Made by a program: the position numbers and the translations under genes. This document shows, one piece after another, positions 10,883 to 19,667 of a DNA stretch of 64,000 nucleotides. The DNA is from Istiophorus platypterus. Taxonomy: Eukaryota > Chordata > Actinopteri > Istiophoriformes > Istiophoridae. Under the pieces are notes generated by a model that made no database searches, had not been told where the DNA came from, and worked only from the letters and a program-made list of their open reading frames with translations. Location of the stretch: positions 17,963,027-18,027,026 of the forward strand of contig CM029126.1 of the NCBI GenBank assembly GCA_016859345.1. Direction: 5' to 3'. How positions within the stretch are numbered: position 1 is the first letter of the stretch; each line of letters begins with the position of its first letter.

Positions 10883-11980
10883 CCAAAATGTATTTGAACG
10901 TCAATGTGGAAAAAATAATAATTATTAAATCACGTATTTTTATTACTCAGTGGATAACTGTAATAATGGCATTATCCGTATTTCAAGGGATCCCAGTATG
11001 AGCTGAAGGACAGTCCTGGCGTCCATCCTGCCAGCTTCGCAGCCCACACCTCTCCGGCCTTCTATCCATACGGTCAGTTTCAGTACGGGGACCCGGCCAG
11101 GCCCAAGAACGCCACACGGGAGAGCACCAGCACCCTGAAAGCCTGGCTCAACGAGCACAGGAAGAACCCGTACCCGACCAAGGGGGAGAAGATCATGCTG
11201 GCCATCATCACCAAGATGACGCTGACGCAGGTCTCCACCTGGTTCGCCAACGCCAGGCGGAGGCTGAAGAAGGAGAACAAGGTGACCTGGGGAAGCAGGA
11301 GCAAGGAGGACGGGGAGGACGGTAACTTGTTCGGCAGCGGAGACGAAGCGGAGAAAAACGAAGACGAGGAGGAGATTGACTTGGAGAGCATAGACATAGA
11401 CAAAATCGACGACAACGACGGGGATCAGAGCAACGAGGACGACGACGATAAATCAACAGAGGGGAGCAGGGACCACAGGGGCGGCGTCAGCGCGGGTGGA
11501 GAGTTGGACAGCTTGGAGAAAAGACGGGCCTTCGCCCTGCAGGCCCACGAGGCCTTTGACAAATCTAAGAGCACAATTTCAGTTCACCCGGGGAGTAAGG
11601 AGAGCCCGGACGGCAACAACAACAACACCACCAGAGTTTTGTCTCCGGACAGATCCGGGGGCTTTCCTCTCCCGTCTAACAATAAGCCTAAAATATGGTC
11701 TTTAGCAGAGACCGCCACGAGTCCCGACAGTTCGTCTCAGAAACCCACGTCCCCCTGTGGCCCGGTGGCCACCACTCACCCATCGGCCCCCCACCACCAG
11801 ATCCAAACCCATCCGGCCTTCCTCCCCAGTCACGGACTGTACACATGCCAGATCGGAAAGTTCCACAACTGGACAAATGGGGCTTTCCTGGGCCAGAACT
11901 CCTTGCTGAACGTGAGGTCGTTTCTGGGAGTTAACCAGCACCATCACCACCACCACCACCACAACCATCACCTGCCGGCT

Positions 11981-12045
<65 letters not shown>

Positions 12046-12371
12046 GACATCAGTGGTGGTGTCGCCGGTAGCAGCTGCAGCAGCGCTCAGCAGTGACAGC
12101 AAGGCCCCACCAGAGACCCACAGTCCTAAGCACATAGGTAGAGTGACACCCTGTACGAATATACTATGCCAATGATAAGCACGTTGTTTTGAATGGGACG
12201 TGTGTGTGTTATTTTTAACGGTGCAACTCAGACCTGTATATTTTCTTTATAGGCAATTTTCATAACAAAGCGTTGTGTATCACTACATATGCAGACTTAA
12301 ATCTGCAATGTTTACATATTAGACACACAACGACACTTAGGTCCCTTTCAGTTAGAAATGTTGGTTCATAG

Positions 12372-12427
<56 letters not shown>

Positions 12428-13695
12428 ATAAAAGCCTATACAATTTATCCAGCATGCTAGTGCTGATAAGTTCGTTTTGCTCCTTTTCTTTTTAGACCAT
12501 GAAAACGGTGTAAGGTCTGATTCACCTCCAACACAGACCCTGAAGTCTTCCTTTCGACCCATCCATGACAGGTAAGACTTGTTGTATTGTCTGCTTTTGT
12601 TGGTTGGCGGAAAACACGTTGCCATGATTAAAAAAAAAATAATAAAAATTAAAAAATATATATTAAATCAATGAATAGCAATGCTTACTGAATAATGCTA
12701 TTCAATATTTCTGTCACTCAAAATATAAATAAATTTAGATAATGATTTTTTTTTGCTTTTTAATACCAGCAATATGCGTGGCATTAGTAGCTAAAATAAC
12801 CAATATTAAGCAGGAATATAAACAGGATTTTGATGAAATTATAACTCCAGTAATTATATGAAAGATAAATATATTTTTAAGGCATGCAAACTCTAAGGTG
12901 AGTTTTAACGAATTCCAATCTATAAGCCGATTTTATCTCTGGCAGTTTTTTTTTCTGCGTTTAAAAACGATAATAAAGCTAAGAAAAAAAATAAACAAAG
13001 ATAAATAAAACACAGTTTGCTTTGCGGGTGACAGGGGTCTTGACTTCCATCCTACACCCCCTTTAATTCCTCCCCTCTGGGGAGAGTGTGGCTACTTATC
13101 AAGTCACCGAGTAAAACGGGCTCTGTCTGGGTTGTATGCTTTCCCTAAAGACCCATGGGAGACCCCGGAGCCCAGGGGAGCGCTCTTACCGAAGGAGGAA
13201 AAAAAAAGTTTACCTCTGCTTCAAGTACTACAAAATACCCCCTCTCCTAATGCAACAGTCCTGTAGAAATAACAGGCATGCAAGCGAATTAGAATTGAGG
13301 ATACTTGAGCAAAGCAGGGTTTTCCTTTTCATAAAATAAAATATTTCACAAGGTGTAACACAATTTTCATGATATATTCTTTATATTATTATTATAATTA
13401 TTATTATTATTATTACTGTTGTTGTTGTTGCTGTTGTTGCTGTTGTTGTTGCTATTGTTGTTGTTGTTCTGAGTAAAGAAATGGAGAGGGGGGGGGGCTG
13501 TCCTGTTTCAAATCAAAACCGCTCAGCCATTCAGCCAGACACTTGAGATGCATAGTGAAACCCGCTGTCCAAACACGACGGGAGTATTTATCTACTTTTC
13601 TGTATTATTCTTCACCCAGATCCTCTCTGCCTTCCAGCGCCAGGAGTCCACAAGACGCCACGCAACGGGTCCTCACTGCTCTCTCCTCGGCTTGA
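9344..13695 (+). CDS. irx1: Iroquois homeobox transcription factor Irx1 (four coding exons)
   Basis: This is a nuclear DNA-binding transcription factor of the TALE homeodomain class. The family patterns neural, heart, kidney and limb tissue. Joining 9344-9586, 10988-12137, 12496-12571 and 13620-13695 gives a 514-residue protein (mammalian IRX1 is about 480). The N-terminus MSFPQLGYPQYLSA is the Irx1 signature. A 63-residue TALE homeodomain lies at about 118-180, with the recognition helix WFANARRR at 166-173. An acidic segment follows at about 200-236 (EEEIDLESIDIDKID). KPKIWSLAETATSPD begins at 314, and the Iro box (GLYTCQIGKFHNWTN) lies at about 364-378. The C-terminus ends QRVLTALSSA, matching the Irx1 tail. 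Oddities are a His8 run at 399-406 and a Gln21 run at 413-433. All splice sites are GT-AG and keep the frame. irx1a and irx1b cannot be told apart here; Irx1 is preferred over Irx2/3/4 because of both termini. Confidence 0.96.
10255..10580. promoter_or_regulatory. Candidate conserved intronic element of irx1
   Basis: The block is unique and balanced in base composition inside an otherwise AT-rich intron. It contains TAATTAAC at about 10271, GAGCCATTATCC at about 10358, GATGATTCAATCC at about 10422 and GCTGGGAAAAC at about 10450. It has frame-breaking stops and no splice signals of its own, so it is not an exon. Enhancer function is inference. Confidence 0.35.
10801..10880. repeat. (TA)n microsatellite in irx1 intron 1
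   Basis: About 80 bases of alternating TA, interrupted by TGTG at about 10809-10812 and one TG at about 10843. It lies about 105 bp before exon 2. It is self-complementary and likely to vary in length between individuals. Confidence 0.95.
10988..12137 (+). CDS. irx1: irx1 coding exon 2 (homeodomain, acidic region, Iro box)
   Basis: This 1150-bp exon starts after the acceptor TTTCAAG with GGA TCC CAG (GSQYELK, conserved directly after FSQM in Irx1). It carries the whole homeodomain, the acidic stretch, the Ser/Pro-rich middle, the Iro box and the His and Gln runs. It ends in phase 1 at CAC ATA G, with donor GTAGAG at 12138. The first 400 bases are GC- and CpG-rich. The His/Gln repeats sit just before the 3' end of the exon. 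Confidence 0.95.
11939..12043 (+). repeat. irx1: CAC/CAG trinucleotide repeats coding for His and Gln runs in irx1
   Basis: CAC/CAT codons give eight His, then Asn-His-His-Leu-Pro-Ala. CAG codons with two CAA interruptions then give about 21 Gln from 11981 to 12043. Both repeats stay in frame with the irx1 exon and follow the Iro box by about 20-35 residues. Mammalian IRX1 has Ala/Pro/His-rich sequence here but not this Gln run, so this looks like a lineage-specific expansion. Confidence 0.93.
12138..12495 (+). other. irx1: irx1 intron 2
   Basis: A 358-bp GT-AG intron in phase 1 (donor GTAGAG, acceptor TTTCTTTTTAG). It holds a perfect TA repeat at 12376-12421. If it were retained, exon 2 would read on for 12 residues (GRVTPCTNILCQ) to TGA at 12173-12175 and lose the conserved tail. 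Confidence 0.88.
12371..12422. repeat. (TA)n microsatellite in irx1 intron 2
   Basis: Roughly 50 bases of near-perfect TA between GATATG and a run of A. It lies about 75 bp before exon 3. Confidence 0.95.
12496..12571 (+). CDS. irx1: irx1 coding exon 3 (76 bp)
   Basis: A short exon that restores frame between exons 2 and 4. The acceptor is TTTCTTTTTAG before 12496 and the donor AG|GTAAGA after 12571. With the split first codon (G+AC) it encodes D-HENGVRSDSPPTQTL and KSSFRPIHD, then the first two bases of an Arg codon. SDSPPTQTLKSSFRPIHD aligns by eye with the mammalian IRX1 segment RPDSPAQQLKSPFQPVRD. It is too short to appear as an open frame, so it was found through splice signals and family similarity. 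Confidence 0.92.
12572..13619 (+). other. irx1: irx1 intron 3
   Basis: A 1048-bp GT-AG intron in phase 2. It is AT-rich up to about 13020. A base-balanced stretch at about 13020-13330 holds no credible exon. A TTA/GTT compound repeat and an 8-G run at about 13492 follow, shortly before exon 4. Confidence 0.86.
13384..13469. repeat. Compound TTA / GTT microsatellite in irx1 intron 3
   Basis: TTA repeats at about 13384-13416 pass into GTT/GCT repeats at about 13417-13469. Frames through it encode homopolymers only. Confidence 0.9.
13620..13695 (+). CDS. irx1: irx1 coding exon 4 (C-terminus and stop)
   Basis: The acceptor TTCTTCACCCAG precedes A at 13620, which completes the Arg codon. The exon encodes SSLPSSARSPQDATQRVLTALSSA and stops at TGA 13693-13695. 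The tail matches the mammalian IRX1 ending (TPRILAALPSA) in length and pattern, which supports both the splice choice and the Irx1 identity. The 3' UTR follows without a break. Confidence 0.92.
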
Positions 13696-13956
13696 TCAAG
13701 ACATTTTTTTTTCCTGCTTGAGAGAAAAAGAAAAGAAAAATAGAAAAAAGACTTTACACTCCCTCAAAAAAGGACAATGAGAAATAATAATGCAGCGTAG
13801 CACTCAGTCGGTACAGAACAAATGGCGTAATTTGGTAATATCCTGTGGATGGATGGATTACTTCCTCTATTGTTGTGTAGCCTATAATCGCGCCTATAAT
13901 GTTACTCTCTCTCCACTTTGCCCAGACAGGCTGGGACATTTTGGTAGGCTTTTTAC

Positions 13957-13957
<1 letters not shown>

Positions 13958-14013
<56 letters not shown>
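13958..14013. repeat. (TTA)n microsatellite in the irx1 3' UTR
   Basis: About 18 near-perfect TTA units. In the transcript it would be a long UUA run. Apparent frames on both strands read as poly-Leu or poly-Asn and are not genes. Confidence 0.95.
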
Positions 14014-14198
14014 TGTCTCTATCTTGTGTTTTTGGTGTCCATTCTTTATTGTAAATATCAAGTGATTTAAATTTGTAAATAGGAAGCGTTGAAGGAATTT
14101 GTCCAGATCGTATATTTTGCCTAATAAACTAAATGAAATTATAGAGAAAACCAAGAGTATCTTAAGCCTAATTCTTATTTCTACGTGGATTTTTCAAT

Positions 14199-14250
14199 AT
14201 TATTATTATTATTATTATCATTATTATTATTATTATTATTATTATTACTA
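14199..14250. repeat. Second (TTA)n microsatellite near the irx1 3' end
   Basis: About 17 TTA units with one ATCATT interruption, just before the AATAAA at 14263. Confidence 0.93.
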
Positions 14251-14559
14251 CTGCTATTAATGAATAAAACGGAGGTCTATTAGTCAGATATTTTTTTTTC
14301 AAGAATGGTGGGAATAGGAAAAAAAAATATAAATTGGCAGTCTGCGGCCAGGCTTAATTTTATTCAAGTTTGGGGGGAAAGCAGCGTGGATGCATTGAGG
14401 TGCTAATAAGTGTCCAGATGGTTGCTGGTGACAGAAAATGGACAGGAGCAGCTGGGAAGGTCATTAAGTAATAATATGGGAACGCCCAGTCCAAACAAAA
14501 TCAAATGGTTAAAATCTAATCTGTCAGAGAGAGAAGTCGATTCGAAGATAAATTATTAA

Positions 14560-14790
14560 TATTTTCTTTTTGGGGGAGGAGAAGGAGGCTGACATTGTCG
14601 GCCCCGTGGAGCAGGGTCAGTGTTTTGGGGTCCTGTCTGTTCCGAGGCTGATAGTGATCATTAGCCTATAAAAGCAGCTTCTTTGCTCCTCAATCGGCGA
14701 CCAAACCCAAATATTGATTTACCACAACAGCCTAATGGGGTTTAAACATAATAAGGAAAGTCCAATAATTAGCCGTGACGGGAGATGATG
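14560..14790. promoter_or_regulatory. Candidate element just 3' of irx1, with a TATAAAAG word
   Basis: A block distinct from the surrounding AT-rich DNA. It includes GTGATCATTAGCC followed by TATAAAAG at 14667-14674, CAATCGGCGACC and CCAATAATTAGCCG. The TATAAAAG is a full consensus TATA box, but no gene follows it. It could be an enhancer, the start of a non-coding transcript, or chance. Confidence 0.33.
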
Positions 14791-16289
14791 TGAGCTTCGC
14801 ATTTTTCTTTTTTTCTTTTTTTTTCCTTTTGATTTATTGGAGCCTGGTGCCCACGAATATTACGGGATAGGAAAAAATGAACATTTTTAACAATCTCCTG
14901 TAAAATGGGAATGTGATTTTGTAGCTTTACCAAAAAAACCTACCATTGCACCACTTTATTGTCTGGTTGAAGACAATTACTCACATGATTCCTCTGAGGT
15001 CGGTTCTAAAACAGCTTCGATATAATCTGAGAAAATGTTCGGTTCGGGTCAGGGCACCTTTGTAAATGACAGTAAACTGCGAAGTGAGCTGTTCCGGAGG
15101 GTGAATGATTTGAGTGGTCTAAACCTGTGAAGTGACTTATGCACGTCTGTTTTGCAATATCACAGCGACCTCTATAGGCAGGGAATAGATCGCTTAAACT
15201 TGAAACAGCTTCCCCCTTTTCCTAAGAGCTATAAATCACATCAGAATACTTGCGCTGTTACTGTATCATCACGCACAATGCAGCATATGCTTTTACACGC
15301 ATTATACTTCAATGTATTATTCCATCACAAATTCTAGAGGAATACAAACAGCAAAAATAGAAATCCCATTATTTATCGGAATGTTTTCTTATAATAAAAT
15401 ATTATAAGAAAGCTATCTCTCATTTTTGTTAGGGGCCAAAGCTATCTTCCGTTTTCAAACAGTAATCTGTAATAAATTATTTGGTGTTTGGAGCTGAAGT
15501 ATTACCACTTCTTTAAAACACCGCACAGCTTCCAAATTATCGCAAGTCATTACAAATAATTGCACAAGTCCGAAAAACCTTACAGCAACGTGTAGAAGGG
15601 CGAAGGGGATTTTCCTCCCCTCTTTTTAAATGTTGGGTAAACGTTCACCAGATCATATCAGCGCGGCATCGGGGGACGTCTGCACGCATAAGTCCGTGTC
15701 ACTTAAACGGCCATTCGCTAAACAGTCACACAGTAGAGGACCGTGTTGAAAAATTAACAAAAGGTCAGTGAAGGTTTTGTTGACCGAAGTGGGGTCATTC
15801 CGCTTTTATAGCCACATTAACGCTTCACTTTACCCGCAACACAAACACCTCACAATATGCAAATGGGCTTCGCTCGGTTCAAACACAGGGATTCGTTTTT
15901 TTTTTTTTTACCGTAATAGTCTGAGAAGGACACCAACTACGTCTGTGTCAGTAATAACTCAACAGTCGCCTTTTTGTTTTATTTTTCCTTTTTTTTTTTT
16001 TTCTGGCGCTTGTGGTCCAGAATACTTTTAAGTGCGGTGATGACATTGGTTCCAGACCCAGTCATGAGATATCGGTGGGTCGTAATTATTAATAATAATA
16101 TTATTAAGCCACGTGAAGCCAGTACTGACTTTTGTCAATTTCACTTATGCTACAACATGTGCTTTTGTAATAATAATTCTAATACTGCGGCGGGAAAAAA
16201 AGGCAGGTGTGTATATTTCATATTCCCCTCCCTCCCTCCCTCCGCGCTCCATTTGCACATGACATCCTCTCATGAGCTGGCTTTTGGGG
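14791..16289. other. Non-coding 3' flank of irx1
   Basis: No gene is seen. AT-rich, with T runs at about 14800-14830, 15897-15910 and 15990-16003, and a CCCT repeat near 16226-16242. A CpG-containing patch at about 15655-15725 (GCGCGGCATCGGGGGACGTC) stands out from the background but is short. Confidence 0.7.
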
Positions 16290-16560
16290 CTAAAATTAAA
16301 TAACCTCTCGGTGTCCCATTTATTTCTTTTGTACTGAACCAGCGTGAGGTTAGCGCAAAAGGCGTTAGCTGCAGGCCATAATATTGTGTTTCCATAATAT
16401 ATACAAAATTATTCATTTAGTAAGTGGATGTACAGTGGATTGTCTAATGGGTAATGAGCGGAGTTGGAGCTGATAATTAGGCTGTCACTTCTAGCCATTT
16501 CTTCCCCGCATGCCCTCGGCCAAGATGCAGAGGAGGGAAAGCAAAAGGCAATGAAATTTA
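16290..16560. promoter_or_regulatory. Candidate conserved non-coding block
   Basis: Unique sequence with GTCTAATGGGTAATGAGCGG, GCTGATAATTAGGCTGTC and a GC-richer end (CCCCGCATGCCCTCGGCC). Homeodomain cores are closely spaced at about 16444, 16452 and 16473. It is about 2.6 kb after the irx1 stop. No coding potential is seen. Confidence 0.37.
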
Positions 16561-19300
16561 AAAAGAAAAGATTATACATGAATTAAATGTAAATATGTAG
16601 TTAAAGTAATTCTCTTTGGGATTACAGAGGTAAATACATGATATCATCTAATTTTTAAAACACTGTAACCATTGTTAGACATTGCTTCTGTTATGGTGAT
16701 TGCCATATAATGGTTATAGTGATAAGATAATTACAATTCAAAATAACCAACATGCATTTTATCATAAATCCATGTACTCATTACTAGAATAAAGTTGGGT
16801 TGCTTTTCTCCGTTTTTAAAGACAGAAAGAAAGCGAGCACAAAAGGAAAAAAAGAAAAAAGAAAAGTCATCAAAATTATTTGGAGCTATGTTTGAAAGGC
16901 TCTAACTCTTTCATAGGCTAAAATAGGTTCTGCTATTTTCATCTGAGTGCTGAAACCTTCTTGGGAGAAATGTAAATTGTGGCTCATGCAAAGACAATAA
17001 GTTGTTGACCCTAAAACAATTTAGCATTCTGTCACAGGCTGTGGCCCCCCTATAATACCACAGCCTTTTGTTGGCGAGCAAGTACCATCTCCCCCTGAAA
17101 CTGAAACGTGTCACACTGTGGCAATCCATTCATTTTAGTGGTGAGTTGTGCGTTGTGACAGTCTATGTGTGTGTGTGTGTACATGTGCACACGCGCGCAC
17201 CGCGGAGAGGGAGGGGAAGAGAGGTGACTGCATGGGGAGGAAAGTTTATCACTGTCTTGTCTTTTTTGGCAGAAGCAGGCTATTCTTACAATGGACTCGA
17301 CCCCGTGTAGTCCAACAACACAAATGTCTTTGCCTCTTCCTCTCCCCTCACCCTCCTCTTCCATCCCCTGCTTCCCTTCAACATCTCCATTGTCTTTTCT
17401 CAAAGGTGCCCACCCATATCTGCACCCCCTGTAATCCATTTATCTAGTTTCACGAGAGCTGCGAACTGGTTGAACATCAACACAAAAACCATCCTGGGCC
17501 CCAACTCTGGCCCCAGCTGGGGGACACAGACAACAACAAGCAACACCAAGTCGCTGGAGCCCAACAGCATCAGCCACAGCGGGGCTATCGTCGAACCCCG
17601 CAACACCATGTTTAGCTGACTACTTTGCTCCTGCTCTGTGTTTCTGCAACACAGTGGCAGTGAAAGGGACGGATGCCTCGGTCACAGACTTTTCATTGCA
17701 GGAGCCATAGGCTGCTGTAAGACAAAATTCTTGCTGCAAGAAGAGGGTTGTAAAATTCGTCTAGGAGAGGGAAAAACGGAGCGAGGTAGGCTCTTGGCTC
17801 GGCTACACTCAAACACAAATAGTGACAAGGAACTGTTACTTGCCTGACAACTGGCTGGCTGACTGACTCGCTGCCTGTTCAGCAACAACTCACGACAACT
17901 CAACAACCCATGCAGACCCCTTGCTGACACAAAAACCTGGCCTAGCTCGTGGATATGCTGGAATTAAACACGGTCTCTCACTCATGTTTGCCTGGTTTTC
18001 TTTCATTTGGCCACTCAAATCGACATTCTTATGTTTTGATCGGGCAAGAAAGAGAGAAAGAGATAACAAAGCGAGGCAGGGAGAGCAGTCGAGTAAAGTT
18101 TTCTCTGTCTCAGTTGAACATTCTTTCTGACTCTGAGTGAAGAACACAGAAAAGCTCTTTCACTCCTCTGCTATGAGGACAATATGCTTATTTGGATCTG
18201 AGTCAAGGCACTGTGCCAAATATTGGGGCACTAATTAGCTGGCCTAATCTAGAAATATTATACTCAAATCTGATATATCCTAGTTGAAATGATCTATTTT
18301 AAGAGACCTCGGCTGAACATGGAGGTTCATTATTATCTTCTTGTTTGCTACATGTTTGTTGATCAAAGTTATATTCATGTGTCTGTTGTTGTTTAAAGGG
18401 CATTGACAGGGTCCAATATGCACACATAAGCGTGTATGTTCAGACACACACAAACACACATACTTGTACTCAAGTTATGCCCCTGTTCCATTAATGACTT
18501 CACGAACCAATTAAAGCTGGTCTGTCTTAAGTTCTCCTGAAGTATCCATACATAGATGCTCTACTAAAACAGAACTATATTTAGGGGAGAACCCCCCCCA
18601 CACACACACACACACATAGACACACACACTCCCTGCCTTATACATACCCATATACATTCTCTCTTACACACACAAGCACATACCAATGCGCAATGAACAT
18701 ACACAAGCACCAGTATGCGTGCGCACATTCCTGGTACAGTCTGCTGGAGGATCAGAAATATTTTGCCTTAATTATCCTTCAGTATGGATCATGTTCTTCA
18801 GGAGGGACTCGTAATGATGGGGCTATTTATAGTCATTCATTCTCTCCCTGTAATTATACACTCCTCAAAATTGGGGTTTTTACATTTGGCATGTGCTTGA
18901 AAACGTAAATTAGACAGACAGCACTGTTGTTGAGATCCCTTTGAAGTGAATCCACTCCCAAAAAAAATTTGATGGAAAGTTTTATTCAATGCGATTGTAG
19001 TACTCTTCCTTAGTAGCGCTAGTTCGTTTCCCAGTGCTAGCTTAACAATGTTTCCTCAGTATTGGTTCAGCTTGACATTATCACGTTGCACTGTTTTCTC
19101 TGCAGCAAAAGAAAATTACAATTATAACTTGTCATACAGACTGCATTCTGTGCTGAATTATTGTTTTTATTGCCTCCAAAATTAAAACAATAAGAAAAGG
19201 AAAATGAGAAGGGTACCAATGTTTATACTGCAGCATTGTGCCAAGCCATCCCTAAGCACAGGTATTGTAAAAGTGGGTTAGATGACACTTACTTGAAGAC
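16561..19300. other. Non-coding desert DNA
   Basis: No gene is supported. It includes a GT tract at about 17164-17190, pyrimidine-rich DNA at 17330-17400 and CA-rich DNA at 18598-18630. The stretch at about 17445-17610 is balanced and C-rich (CCAACTCTGGCCCCAGC), but its frames are short and match no family I recognise. Confidence 0.65.
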
Positions 19301-19302
19301 AG

Positions 19303-19370
19303 TTGTGTGTGTGTGTGTGTGTGTGTGATTGTGTGTGTGTGTGTGTGTCTGTGTCTGTGTCTGTGTATGT
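19303..19370. repeat. (GT)n microsatellite
   Basis: GT repeat with a GATT interruption and GTCT units at its 3' end; frames through it are Cys-Val runs. Confidence 0.95.
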
Positions 19371-19615
19371 TTTCAATAATAAAATGCAAGTTGACATGGT
19401 AGAGAAGCCAAGGGCCTTGTGCCTCTTTTTCCACCCTGCACAAATATTTCTACAGCGACAGATAATAAAGTCTGATTTTCCTGTCTTCTTTTCAGATGTG
19501 ATGCCATTGTGGTTTGGGCTAATTCCAGTGGGCTGTACAAAGGGAAGCATGGCCATCTGAAGTGTCATACTGCAGCTGTGGCTGAAGCACAGGAATTTCT
19601 ATTTAGTAGAGGATG

Positions 19616-19616
<1 letters not shown>

Positions 19617-19658
<42 letters not shown>

Positions 19659-19667
19659 CTCTCTCTG
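19617..19667. repeat. (CT)n microsatellite
   Basis: CT repeat, perfect to about 19655 and then degenerate. Confidence 0.95.

Larger units (their letters stand above)
9587..10987 (+). other. irx1: irx1 intron 1
   Basis: A 1401-bp GT-AG intron in phase 0. Its 5' third is AT-rich with short A/T runs. The middle (about 10255-10580) is a base-balanced block that looks conserved. The 3' part is dominated by an 80-bp TA repeat. The acceptor pyrimidine tract is poor (TCCGTATTTCAAG), but the codon match to GSQYELK makes the junction secure. Confidence 0.88.
13696..14290 (+). other. irx1: irx1 3' UTR with candidate poly(A) signals
   Basis: The untranslated region follows the stop at 13693-13695. Canonical AATAAA hexamers occur at 14123-14128 and 14263-14268. 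The second is followed by a T-rich stretch at 14290-14300, a better match to a downstream element. The UTR holds two long TTA repeats and several A/T-rich words that could affect stability. The true 3' end needs transcript data. Confidence 0.6.

Noticed and set aside
11702..12019. 105-codon minus-strand frame opposite irx1 exon 2
   Set aside because: It is a shadow of the coding exon; its poly-Leu and poly-Val are complements of the CAG and CAC repeats.
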